From Thysanoteuthis rhombus (taxonomy: Eukaryota > Mollusca > Cephalopoda > Oegopsida > Thysanoteuthidae), in NCBI GenBank assembly GCA_963457665.1, contig OY735206.1, positions 54,890,484-54,954,483 of the forward strand: a DNA stretch of 64,000 nucleotides, in the 5' to 3' direction. The first letter of the stretch is position 1. Every line of letters starts with the position of its first letter. Positions 36,245 through 47,638 of this stretch are shown piece by piece. The notes below the pieces were generated by a model. That model saw nothing but the letters and a program-made list of their open reading frames with translations. It was not told the DNA's origin and ran no database searches. Position numbers and translations under genes: made by a program.

Positions 36245-36365
36245 AATGAAGGAACAAGCACCGCTTAAGATTTGAACTCACACCCATCACCACGAGGAAC
36301 ACGTATGTAGCTCAGGCCTGAGTTATGCGATTGGACTACCCTAAGAGCAGGCGGAAGTTGGAATA
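36245..36365 (-). repeat. tRNA-like SINE head, minus
   Basis: The reverse complement reads 'tagggtagtccaatcgcataactcaggcctgagctacatacgtgttcctcgtggtgatgggtgtgagttcaaatcttaagcgg'. The B box is GAGTTCAAATCT and a long variable arm resembles a Leu/Ser-type tRNA. Too degenerate to be a real tRNA gene. Confidence 0.45.
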
Positions 36366-36534
36366 ATACCCTTAACTCATTCCTCCAATTACCAGATTGT
36401 TGGATGTCTTTGTTTAAGTGTATTGTCTTAGAACTGCGGGTATTTAGGTATTTCTACGAACGTATTATAGTTCATATGTCGACAATATAAGTAATGGTTA
36501 TTGTCGGATAATAATATCCAGTATTTATCATTCA

Positions 36535-36716
36535 TTCATACATGATTATGATTATAAATTGCGTTATATCATATAGATACTTATTTGAGATGATCTCCAA
36601 TTATTACACGGTTAATGTATCACTTGGCCTGGGCAACGTAAATAAAATGAACAAATAGATAAAATGTGGCTGCTGCAGGATTTATAATCATTCTGTCGGA
36701 TCATATATATTAATTC
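36535..36716. repeat. SINE family 1 fragment
   Basis: 'aaattgcgttatatcatatagatacttatttga' (inverted terminus), 'aatgtatcacttggcctgggcaacgtaaataaa' (body, minus), and 'ataatcattctgtcggatcatatat' (terminus, plus). It reads as two copies joined head-to-head. Confidence 0.55.
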
Positions 36717-36719
36717 CCT

Positions 36720-36723
<4 letters not shown>

Positions 36724-36798
<75 letters not shown>

Positions 36799-36864
36799 TT
36801 ATTTATATACTCGAGATTTCATACAATACAATATCTATGTTTCTTCTTACAATGTAAATAAGAA

Positions 36865-36936
<72 letters not shown>
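36724..36936. repeat. Two (TA)n blocks
   Basis: About 72 bp at 36724-36795 and about 68 bp at 36868-36936. Confidence 0.95.
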
Positions 36937-36939
<3 letters not shown>

Positions 36940-36941
<2 letters not shown>

Positions 36942-37770
36942 TAGACTTATTGGTTGAATGTTACACACACGTACTGAGGAAAGTGCGTGTTGCTTTTTGT
37001 GCCCCTCTGCATATTTGTACGTGTATGTGTGCGGGCGCGTGCACGTGTAAAAAAGGGTAAACGTCCGTATACTATATATTTTACGAGATAGAAGGATTTA
37101 TCGCTGTAAATATTCACGCAGTAGATTTAATTTAGACGGTTTTCTCCCAATCCCTGCCATTTTCAATTAAGCAGGAGACATTCAAATAATCTTGAGTTCG
37201 GGATAAATTCATTTTATTTACATGAAGAAACATTCGTATACGAGCAGCGATCGGCCACTTGATTACCTTGGAGTACCAGAATAGATAATTTATATTTACA
37301 TGGGCAGTGCCTCTACCAAAGGTGCATGTTTTGAAGGGGTCATATTTCATGGTGTGCAGGACAGCCTGTCATAATTCATGTGTAACTCAGTTTTACACCT
37401 ATCGTTCGAAACTACGGCTCTGAAGTATTTCGGTTACTTCTCTCCAGTGTTGCTGTTTTAAATATTTTGCATTGGGATAATTTGAAGAGCGGAATTCAAG
37501 GGAGATAGTTAATGGAGATCGTGGAGAAAAATCTGTAAATTTATCAAATTTCTCGAGGACCGCGGATCTAAGAAAAAAAAAATTCAAATCCGGCACGGTA
37601 TTGACTAATGTACTGATGGATACATCTGGCGAATGTCAACTTTACACGACGGCCAGTTGTCGAGTTATTGCAGTGCAGATACTCAGACGGACAGAGACTT
37701 TTTCAAATGTAATTTGATGTGTCATTTTCACAGATGTATGCAGGTACTTTTAGAAAATTCTCTTCACTCA
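36940..37770. other. Anonymous region
   Basis: No supportable gene or repeat module apart from a TG/GC patch near 37020. Confidence 0.45.
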
Positions 37771-37774
37771 CCAA

Positions 37775-37945
37775 CCATTTTACTTTTACGAAAAAAGGCT
37801 AAAAGCGAAAATACAATTCAGCATTTGTTATGCAGTAAGCCGTTGTCATGCACCCGATCCCTCCCTCTTCAACAACCCAGTCTTTTGTACCTTTTATCGT
37901 CTCAAACTCAGACGACACAGCCTAATGTACCATATTCCCAATCTG
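37775..37945 (+). repeat. Dispersed repeat B, copy 4
   Basis: 'aaaaaaggctaaaagcgaaaatacaattcagcatttgttatgcagtaagccgttgtcatgcaccc', then 'cccagtcttttgtacc'. It matches the other B copies in order. Confidence 0.65.
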
Positions 37946-38131
37946 GGGGAAGGGGTCAGTAAATACGTATACATCATTAATTTATGCGTAGATGTAAGAG
38001 AACTTGAAAACATTTTCCGAATTTGCTTGTCTCATGTTGCCAATTTCAATGAAGTCCAGTGTGACCAACTTGGATGTTTTTCTATTCCCTTCTCGCTCTG
38101 TCTGTCTGTCCGTCCGTCTGTCTCTAGGTGT

Positions 38132-38194
38132 CTCTATATCTATCTATCTATCTATAATATATATATATATATATGTATGTTTACATATATATGG

Positions 38195-38232
<38 letters not shown>
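38132..38232. repeat. (TCTA)n, (TA)n and (TG)n
   Basis: Three short blocks in sequence. The TG block at 38196-38231 is the longest. Confidence 0.9.
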
Positions 38233-38679
38233 ATACGCGTATACATTTTACTGGCACATGGACATATCAATAAATCAAAATGCACGCATATATAATCATG
38301 GATGTGCAAAATAGTATTAGAATGAATAACTGCTAATGTCTTGCTTGATACACTTTTTGTAAGCAGGTGACTCTTAGGAATGTCTTATGTTTGCAGAGCC
38401 GATTTTTCAATTCTTCTAGTCGTTAATTTACTTGTATTGTGTCTCAGTTTTTCACTGGAATCTGTTCCTTTCGTCGGAAAGAATGTTGTTTAGCTAGTGC
38501 ACAGGTCGTGGGCTATAAATTCGTCACGTGATGTTTACAATAAGCTCTGATCAGATTGTGGTTGATGATTTGTTGTAGTAACAGACTGAACTGTTATGAT
38601 ACGTGTGGAATCTAAAAGGTGTGTTTGTCCTTGGTGTCTAGAAGTGGTAGTTGTCACGGAATGTTTTTTTTTACACAGC

Positions 38680-38965
38680 AAGCGAGCAGACAATCCTGGC
38701 TACTGTATGGTCAGACTCCACTTCTATTTCCATTCCGACTCAAAATAATTACTGCAACTCTGTACTGTATATACAATGAATAAATTCATGGGGATATAAG
38801 ACTTTTCAGATTAGCTCAGTTGGTAAGAGAGCCACCTTCTAATCACACAGTTGTGATTTTAAATATATACGTTTAATGTGATGTGATAGATAATGGAGTG
38901 TATATTTCTCTAAATTTGGTGAAGATTATTCCTGTCTTTTTGTAACGGGTGTGGGAGTAGATCAA
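38680..38965 (+). mobile_element. tRNA(Lys)-like SINE, family 2, copy 1
   Basis: TAGCTCAGTTGGTAAGAG at 38815 fits the A-box consensus TRGCNNAGYNGG exactly. 'ccaccttctaatcacac' resembles a Lys-type anticodon arm and 'gttgtgattttaaat' is a worn B box. The upstream text 'ctgtatggtcagactccacttctatttc' matches 59500 and 60325. The downstream text 'ctctaaatttggtgaagattattcctg' matches 57408. Lys origin is a resemblance, not proven. Confidence 0.65.
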
Positions 38966-39214
38966 CTCCGACAAGAAGGAGGGGTGAAGAAGGATAGAAA
39001 GCATTAAAATTAACCGATGGGAATTATAATTTATTCTTGCTATGGGCAATTAACATTGATTGTACAGGCATGGGTCCTTTGCCTTGTACTGGTCACTGCC
39101 AAAAATCTATGCTGAAAAATTAACTGCTTGTTGTCTTCTCTGCTGAACTGACTGTGTACGCTATTTCTAAGGTTATGATTGGTCAGAGGATGGGTCAAGA
39201 TTAAGAAAGCCAAT

Positions 39215-39635
39215 TGGTCATCATCATCAGCTTTTTAACGTCCGTCTTTGAACATAAAACTTACCCAGGATTCACCACACACCTCTATCATGGACTCTCT
39301 ATTCCAAACTTGTCTAATTCGTCTCTCCATCTTGTATTCTGCCGGCCTCAGTCACGCATTTGATCTCAGGGAGTCCATGTTGTGAGTTGTGATGTCCATT
39401 GGTTGTCTGCCATTCTAACAACATGACCAGCCCATTGCCATTTGAGTTTTCTTATGGATTTTCTGATGTTTCAGGGCTTCTGTTTTCTCCTTGATACATT
39501 GTGCTGACTTGTGATGTATCTATGTGAGGTTAAGCATAATTATTTCACGTGTACATTACATGCTTCTCAGTTTGCAAGTCAGTCTCTGTTCCATGCTTCA
39601 GCTCCGTAGGTGCCTATCATTAGTCAGAGCAGCAG
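39215..39635 (-). pseudogene. RTE-type LINE 3' end relic
   Basis: In minus orientation, with a 'gatgatgatg' tail at 39220-39229 on that strand. The landmarks 'catttgatctcagggagtccatgttgtgagttgtgatgtccattggttgtctgccattct' correspond, in order, to the 14.05-kb and 14.46-kb copies. They encode the GHV..M.DN.W.S segment. 5'-truncated and full of stops. Confidence 0.7.
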
Positions 39636-39759
39636 TGCTTGAAGGGTTCTATTGAAATGACAGAATTGATTTTATAATTTTGATTCTGTACTTTCTATGA
39701 TGCACATCTGCCACATTTCTCCTCTTTGAGGTTTCCTGTGCGGGTTTTGGAGGCATTTA

Positions 39760-41425
39760 CAAAAGAATTCAGATGTATATCAACATGATGAAGCATTTAT
39801 TAATGATCACTAACCAGCAAGCCTTAAACGATGGTGAAACCTCTTTCAAAAGCTATACATTCCATTGCAAATACTCACTTACCGAAGCGTTAGAGATCAA
39901 AGCTATTGGAATCCTATTCTCTATACACCCACATCTGCTTCTATCAGAGACTGTTTTGTGCCAACCCACATTTGCTGGACAAAGGACATTCTAAAGTTCG
40001 ACCGTTGAAATTCCCTAGGCATTGTTACACTTTCAGATGGATGTTATTCAGGTTTCCCATGCTATCGGAAAGTGGACCGTTTTGTCAAAAACATTCGTAA
40101 GCTAAAATGTCGTAAGGTGAAGAATCCAATGGAGAGTCTTTTGCGCGTTCAAAGACTACCAAAATGATGATTAGGTATTATGCTGAATTGTCAAAATTTG
40201 GGTTGCTGAAATGTACTCGGAGCATGATTATAAATGAAAGAGGGGGGAAAGGGTATAATCTGCCTCTATTATTAACAAAGAAAGTGCTCGAAACCGCTTT
40301 TTGAATGTAGTTGGGCCCCATCGTCAAAATTTCTTCATGTTGAATAATAGGTTTTGTCCTCCCTCTAAGTTAATTATCCATATTTCCAATATTTGAACTA
40401 GCGCTGAACAGTTCGTACGATAGTATTTTTCACTCCAAAAAAGTTGTTGATGCTATCAGGAGCTGGAACAAAATTATGTCAATTTTAGAATCGTATTTGA
40501 AAATTGGTCTAACTTTAGGGGAGATACCATTGCTACCAAGGGTTTGAAAGCCTCTGATTAAAAAAACCAAAAACGTATAAGCTCTCTATTTAAAAAGAAT
40601 CTGTAAAAAAAGACTTCCAACTTGCAGTATTCTCTATAATGCAAAAATAGCATTTCATGGCTTTCACCAAATATTTTAATTTCACGTAATGATTCATGTA
40701 AATTTATCCAGTCAAACATTTTGAATAATTCTGAAAAAACATATGTAAAAAGAAATAAATAAAAAGAAAACTTAAATGTTGGTCTGGAAAGTATTAAATA
40801 CATTTTTTATCGGAATAAAACTTATTAGATTTCACTCCTACATCCATGTTTGTTCATTCTTTATGTCAGACCGAATTCATTCACGAATGCAATTTGAAGG
40901 AGAGGCATATAGCAAAGAGGGGAATATTAATTGAGGTCTTGCTCTCTGACTTTTAAAAAGGATATGACGTAATAGATTTCCTTGACGACTAGTTAAAACG
41001 CTGTTGGAGGTCTTGTCTCTCCAATACCCGACAGTGCACTTTACCACACCCGTTTTTTTGTTGTTGTTATTTTCCCTCCCTCTCCTGTTACTTTTAGGTC
41101 GATGTCTCTCTGTAAAACTGGCCTGGCTTGCATTTCCGTTTTTAGTCTTTCGCCGACTGAAAAGTGCGGTCTTTTGAAGGTTGAAATAGTTTCGTTCGGT
41201 ACCTTTGAAGTCTTCAATGATGGAACCGACTTTACGAAGACAAGGACATACTTAAGTGATAAAAACAGAAGCTTATGATTATAGAGGAGGAGAGTAGGTG
41301 TTGAAATGGAGAAAGTTATGTGTACGGTGAGGATGAATGAAGAAAGAATAAGAGTAATGGCTGTTGAAAGGAAGGAGGAAAAAAGGAGAGGGTCAGAAGG
41401 AAGGAATCGAGAATGAAAAAAAAAG
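39760..41425. other. Anonymous AT-rich region
   Basis: No supportable gene. A 73-codon frame at 39773 shows no family signal. Confidence 0.45.
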
Positions 41426-41429
41426 GATC

Positions 41430-41620
41430 TTGAGAATCCTATGTTGATAGTTTTGGTGACAGTTTTTGTTGACGGTTTCCCCTTCAAGTTTCATATGTAT
41501 TTCAAGCAGAGTTTATGTATTCATCTGAATGGCTTAGGCGTAGATCGATTGCAGGAATATAATCCCTGCTCATACACTGTTTCAAAAGATATGAATGCCA
41601 CCAGACCTCGACTGAAAAAA
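41430..41620 (+). repeat. Repeat A-linked module
   Basis: Near-identical to the reverse complement of 21955-22142, including 'ccccttcaagtttcatatgtatttcaagcagagttta' and 'ggcgtagatcgattgcag'. Confidence 0.75.
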
Positions 41621-41689
41621 AGAGAGAGAAAGGAAAAGATCTTGAAAGCAAAAGGAGGAGGAGAAAAAGCGAAAAAAAGAAGATGGATC

Positions 41690-42030
41690 AAAAGAAACCA
41701 TCACATGACCAACGTCTTTTGGCAGCATGCCAGGTTGGGAATGATCAATTAAAAAAAATGGAAAATAGAAGATCAATGAATAAACTATTTTCCTTGCTTT
41801 TTGTGGGGCGATGATCACTAAAAACATGTTAAAGTTGCCCCCCCCCCCCCCCAAAAAGAATAACGTGAACTTTGCATGCATGATCAGAGGGAACAATTTA
41901 GCATAAAACTATATTGCAAATTGAACTCCTGTCTCTAAACCTATTGGAGGGCGAATTTAAAACATGATAAGGAGTAAATGTTTAAATTTTCAGACCTCTA
42001 GCTCCATTAGTGTGGCCTTTACGCGTGATA
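41690..42030 (+). repeat. Dispersed repeat A, copy 4
   Basis: 'cgtcttttggcagcatgccaggttgggaatgatcaa', then 'tggggcgatgatcactaaaaac', a run of 15 C at 41838-41852, then 'gagtaaatgtttaaattttcagacctctagc'. Same order as copies 1 and 2. Confidence 0.65.
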
Positions 42031-42103
42031 TATAAATACATGCATACCTACTGTTTGGCACTTCCTATTAATGATGGTACAAAGACGGGCAAGAGAGAGA
42101 TAA

Positions 42104-42105
<2 letters not shown>

Positions 42106-42162
<57 letters not shown>
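42106..42162. repeat. (GA)n microsatellite
   Basis: About 56 bp of GA. Confidence 0.95.
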
Positions 42163-42164
<2 letters not shown>

Positions 42165-42165
<1 letters not shown>

Positions 42166-43255
42166 GCCTATTTGTGTGGATTTGCGAAGTCTCCCTGTAT
42201 GATAACGTATTTACGCAGTTTCCCGATGAGAACAGGATTTAACACAAGATCTGTCTAACGTGGGGTCCTACATGCAAAAATCGCTTTAGTCCTCGAAACT
42301 ATCGTTGCAATGGCGTTTGGGCGCAGCTGACCCTCACCTTCTTAGACAATCGGGAAGTGCTACCCTGGGGTTTATCCCTCATCCCATCCCAGATGTAAAT
42401 TTTTAAACAAAACGAATCCTGGGCCTCTGTGAATAGCAATACCAAGTTTCAGTAAATCCTCATCGGCTACAGTAAAGCACTTGTGCAAAGATACTAACGA
42501 AGCGAATTTTCTTCCTGTACGTGTAACTATCAATATGCTTGTGTATACATTTAAGTGTATTGTAACTAACTGCAAATTCCAGGCGCTTGTAAAAAAGATA
42601 ACGTGATAAAAAATTATTATTTTTTCGCTACTGCTACGTAGAAAAATAATGAACAGATGTGTAAAACTAATTTCAGTATCATGAAGTTTCAGCTCCATAA
42701 AACCAAAATATTAAAGATGAATCAAGGTATTATTACATAATATGCGAGAAATGAAAAAAAAATTTCCAAACATTCGAGCAGATCTGTGATAGATATCATG
42801 TGATTTAGCTGATGCGACAAACATTTAGGTTTCATCGTGTTGCGTCCACTTTTGACAGAACGGAAAAGAAAAAAAAATGCATCTTCAAAACTGAAGTAGT
42901 GATAGAAGAGACCAGTTCATTTAAAGGTTATCTCAGGAACACTATGCATGTTTAATAACCCTCTGGCACACGTTCAATGTGTGAACTGGATTCTTTGAAG
43001 TTGAATGCGGGCGCAAACACCAGGCTGAATGCAAGAGATGAGAAGCGATTACAGGTTTCACAGATATGATCAAAAGGGTGAACAAGAACACATCTTCAAT
43101 ATCTATCAATCTTACGTCATTTTGTTTTTAAAAGTCAAATCTCAGGTGCTATTCGAAGGTTCCAGGAAATTCAACAGCGTGTGAACCGAACATAGTCTGA
43201 GCGTTTGCTGTTGCCTATTGTAAGAAGTATCGTTTATTAACCAGTGAACCATAAT
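42165..43255. other. Anonymous region
   Basis: No supportable gene or repeat module. Confidence 0.45.
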
Positions 43256-43430
43256 CAGAGAGAGAGAGAGAAATATATACAGAGAGTCAAATACACATAT
43301 CACCAATTTCCTTGCAATTATCTCTCTTGGTATTTATATTTATGCATGTATGTGTTTATGTATTTGTGTGTGCATGTGTGTGTGGTCTTAAAGAAGAGCA
43401 TCAAGATTATATATATGCATGTATGCATAG

Positions 43431-43447
43431 GTCCACACACACACATA

Positions 43448-43534
<87 letters not shown>
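43431..43534. repeat. (CA)n-(TA)n-(GA)n composite
   Basis: Short CA, about 54 bp TA, then about 33 bp GA, directly joined. Confidence 0.95.
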
Positions 43535-43537
<3 letters not shown>

Positions 43538-43589
43538 GAAATAAGAAGTGTATACACACAGTTTTGATTTATCTTTTTTCGATTATGTA

Positions 43590-44035
43590 CAGTACAGAAA
43601 AGAGTTTTGACTTCCCTTTAGCCATTTTAAAAGCAACAACTCGTCTTCCCATACAATAATTAAGTTCTGAAATCACAGTTTTAGTTATTTCAAACTGCTT
43701 TGCGTAAGAGATTCTGCAAATCTGAAGCTGTTGTTGGCTTGCCAGATTTTCAAAGTAGGTTCTTATCTGACAAAACCAACACATATTCAATGGCATTCAT
43801 GTCAGGGCAAAGACTCGGCAAAGGAGGTTGTTTGAAAAATATGCTGTGCGAAAAAGCTAAGGACATTGCTCATCTTGATTGTCTACGCATTTTTTCTTTT
43901 TCAGTTGTGGTTAAAAATAGCTATCCCCTGATTTCTCGTCCATAATAACTAAGTTGATGATATTTGTTTGCTGTTCTTGGGCTAATTAGATTTTTTGCCA
44001 CTTTTGAAGCTTTTACACAAGGTTTGTTTTCAACA
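43590..44035 (-). pseudogene. Tc1-like transposase relic with internal deletion
   Basis: From 44035 down, the minus strand gives KPCVKASKVAKNLISPRTANKYHQLSYYGRE, the end of the DNA-binding region of Tc1-like proteins (..A.KR...A.YYGR..). It then jumps to CPDMNAIEYV, the SPDLNPIE motif with the third catalytic acidic residue. Next come GKPTTASDLQNLL and, in another frame, YCMGRRVVAFKMAKGKSK, the C-terminal SMPRR....K.KG end. The DDE core with DNAP.HT is missing, so about half the gene was deleted. Terminal inverted repeats were not found. Confidence 0.7.
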
Positions 44036-44039
44036 TAAA

Positions 44040-46840
44040 ACTAAGTGTTTATTTCTTGAATGTCTTTGAACACGAATATATTCGGATGTAGCCTTTCATA
44101 GTCAGTTACTCTCAATGTTGCCCTGTCAATCAAAATATTCAAATAATAGAATAAGATTGAAAAGACTGTGATTTGATGATTGCGTGTAACGCACAGGGAA
44201 GTATAGTGTATATCTACACGAATATATGTTGTCACAGAAGTAAATGTGTTCGTGTTAGAGGGAAAGAGAGAGAAAGAGAAAGCAAATCAATAGGGAGGCA
44301 AGATGAGAAAAGAGTAAGTGAAGAGGAAAGAGAAAAGATGGAAAAATATTTACCTTCCCTTCTGTTTTCCCTCTTTATGGTGATGTTCTTATATATCTAT
44401 CTCGATTGTATTGTATAAAAAAAACATTTTCCTTTCATGAAGAACATTTCCATCTTTCAATCATTGCTAAAAATGCTTACTCCTCTCTTATTATTTTCCC
44501 CTCGACCAACTATACGATATTTCTATACCTAATTGGGTTCTAGGCGAATTGGCTTGGGAATAATGAAACCGCTCTTTGAATAACCCTCATTATTTGTATT
44601 ATGAAGCACGTACCGGTCTCGAAAGAACAAATGGTCTTCTTATGGCTGGGAAAAACAGACGAGGGTCTGAATGACTGAAGGAGTTACGCTTTTCCCTCCA
44701 GCGTCGATGTTCGAAATCAAGTACAGGTCATCAGTTCAAATGTAGACATTTGATCGGAAGATTGGAGCAACACAGTCTTTCCAAAACTACGATTTGGCCT
44801 CGTGTTTTGTAATTTTGGTAACTGAATGCGTAACTGAATCTGTTGTTAATTCTCAATTATCGTATGCCATCTAGAATAATAAAAAAATCAACAACAGATT
44901 CAAAGACAGGATGACAGGGATTCTTTTCTCTATCCATCACTTCAAAACGACTTCTTTTCCCTTTTTTATTCGTTAGCTTAATTCAAGGGAGATGATCTAC
45001 TCATCTTAGAACAAACACATTGCGCCGAGAAATTAATTCTCGATAATGGGTGAAAACCATAAAATGTTTTTTTCTCTAACAAGTAAAATAGAATGAAAGT
45101 ACTACGTTATCATCTTAACAAATTGATGTTAAATTTGACCCTAAAGAATGTGAGGGTAATTTTATCTATTTCCTTTGTTTTCACTCATTTCTTTCAATGT
45201 AGATTTTTAATTTTCTTTTCAATCTTTTTGCGATCAGTTACTTTTCTTTCTTCAACTCTTATCTTTGCTTGACAATTCATCTTTGCTTTGCAATTTATCA
45301 TTATTTTTTTCCTTCTCTTGGCTTCTGTTCAAATATTTGGGAAATGAAAAAAAAAAGTAAAACTCAGGATAAATTCTCACACTGCAAAGCCATAATTACT
45401 CTGTCTTAATTTTTGTTGCTTTTCATTGCAACTACACAGATCGTCAGTCTACGACATTGAGTAAACAGGGAAGTTCAGAGAAAGAAAAAGGTATGAGGCT
45501 CGATCTCACGGCAATTACTCTACAGCCTGATTTATAAGATCTATTATAACTGACAAAAGACGTGTTCGAACCCTAGTACTCATCTATCATTTCTCCCGAT
45601 TTGCTGGTAACATATTTGATATTGGTTCAATGTACACGAGTTGAATTATTAGCAGTAATATCGTACTAATTTATTTTTCATCAGATAAGGCATTGCCAAC
45701 TAATAATAATTTTATTCTCAGCATTTTCTTTCACCGAATCTTTGTTACTTTTCATCACATGAAATCAGACCATCCGTCCACAGCTATAGGGTCTTTGTGT
45801 ATCTTTGTTTAGTTGCTTCTTTTTTTTCATAAGCAAACACCGTTGCTACATTCACTTCTTGTTGTAACGGAGAGTTATTGCCAAGAGACGTCTGAAAATC
45901 TTTCTCATAGCTTGAAAAATCTTCCACAGTAGAATAATAGTACTCGTCGTTGTCATCCAAAACTAATCACGTCTGTAACTGCAGGCGTTAGTTATTCACG
46001 TTTGTTGCTAAGTAAGCTATGGGAGAATTTTAAAGCATTCTTTTGCTAATTAATTTTGCTCACAGGGTTTTCCCTCATTAATAATAAACCACGTCAATTT
46101 GTTAAAAAAATAATTCATAAAAATTATTAGATACGACAAAATATAAAGGAAAAGAATATTTTACGCATGTGGGCGAATATTTGCTGCGACATTGTGGTTA
46201 ACTTAGAGCAATGCAACTGCTAAAAAAATACAAACTTCTCATTTGAATATGAGTTACTTTTATTCACGAGTTATTGATTATTTCCTGAATTTCGACACGT
46301 AACGTTAAAATATAATTTTAAAAAAAAGCGCTCGTAGCATTGAGAAAGTACAGACACGTATCAACGCAAAAGCCCACACGTTACAGAAGCACGTATCAAT
46401 AAACGAACACACCAGTGTTACAAGCGATGGAATAGCCTATTTGTGCGCGTGTATCTAGAATGTTCCTTCGGTTTTGGGGGTTTATTGGAATATTATATAC
46501 GAAATCAGTGCACATTCAGAAATTTTGAAGCTATACTCTTGTTCATATGTTTGACAGAAGTTTTGGGGCAAGGGATATTACAATCAAGCAATGCAGAGCT
46601 GGATGAATGAACAAGCCATTGAAGTACATTATAAACAAATAGATAAATAAGTAAATAAATAAATAAATAAAAATACGGCAAATTCAATTGTACTCATCCG
46701 GTTCTTGCAGCAGAGCTGGGATTTCGGGTACTTCTAGCAGTTGAAAGAATTTGAATTTTTCATTTTTCTTTGCTGAATAGTTCATGTCCGTCTCCCGGCA
46801 AGAATTTACTACTTTAATGTTACTGTCTTAAATCTAATCC
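44040..46840. other. Anonymous AT-rich region
   Basis: About 2.8 kb with no supportable gene. It contains one SINE-like unit (45475-45640) and (AAAT)n near 46650-46672. Confidence 0.45.
45475..45640 (+). repeat. tRNA-like SINE unit
   Basis: 'atgaggctcgatctcacggcaa' (weak A box) is followed by 'gacgtgttcgaaccctagtac' (B box GTTCGAACCC at 45565) at tRNA-like spacing. The rest is unassigned. Confidence 0.45.
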
Positions 46841-47190
46841 AATGTTGTTGTTTTTTATATTCAAGATAAGGCTACAGTCTCTCTTGTCAGGGTGAGTGGC
46901 GGTGACGATGTCTGACCGGCCTGAGACTAATTAGCACCGTCGGTATACAGCTTACTGAACCATGTATATCTTGCGACAAAGCCCCTTAACAGAGAAAGGA
47001 AATCTTCAGTACACCAAAATCAAAATAGGTAAGCGAAGTTGGTGTTGTTACACGCACACACATGCATACACACATCTCATTATCCTTACATTTACGTATT
47101 TTTTGTTCCTGCACTATGTAGGTTTTGGAAAGCAGGATTCCAAGAGAATAAAAACGAAAATAACGGTAGGTCTCTGTATGTCTAGTTCAT
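46841..47190. other. Anonymous spacer
   Basis: No supportable gene. The flank of the second retrotransposon copy. Confidence 0.4.
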
Positions 47191-47192
47191 AC

Positions 47193-47638
47193 TATTATTA
47201 TTATTATTATTATCATTAGGAATCTCACACCAGTTGCCTGGTGGTAACCGCTGGAGTTTGAGTGACAGCAAGTCTCCTCAAGTCTCCAGCCCTCCTCTCC
47301 TAGTACTAGCAGGTCGCAGTAATTCTGCGATTTACAGTTTCACACCGGTTGCCCAGTGGTTATTGCTGAGGGCTGAGTGACAATAAGTCTCCTCAGGTCT
47401 TCAGCTAACGTCTCCTCCCTCTTTCGCTTATCATGACAGAGCTACAATTCGTTGCAGTACTTATATCTCTAGCACCTTCCTCAGTACCCGTGCAGTTCCC
47501 AGTAGTGCTGTGGTCTGTACGGTCTCTATCCTCCCCCTAATCCCGATCTCCTCCAGTCTCTCCCTCAGCGTTCTGGGGACAGTTCCTAGTGCTCCCACTA
47601 TGACTGGTACTACCCTGGTTTTCATTATTATTATTATT
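47193..47638 (-). mobile_element. R4/Dong-like element, 5'-truncated copy in (ATT)n
   Basis: About 405 bp matching 30146-30553 at high identity, including the last codons (...TRVVPVIVGAL) and the duplicated 3' UTR. The element sequence stops at 'ggttttcat' on the low-homology side, where the long copy continues into coding sequence. Both borders are ATT repeats: 47193-47216 (about eight units) and 47624-47638 (five units). It is a classic 5'-truncated target-primed insertion whose target was probably an ATT/TAA microsatellite. Confidence 0.85.

Noticed and set aside
38810..38875. Functional tRNA-Lys gene
   Set aside because: The A box is perfect but the T-arm and acceptor are degenerate, and two further copies share SINE flanks.
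40903..41040. Poly-A retroposon tail and target duplication
   Set aside because: No poly-A or flanking direct repeat could be established by eye.
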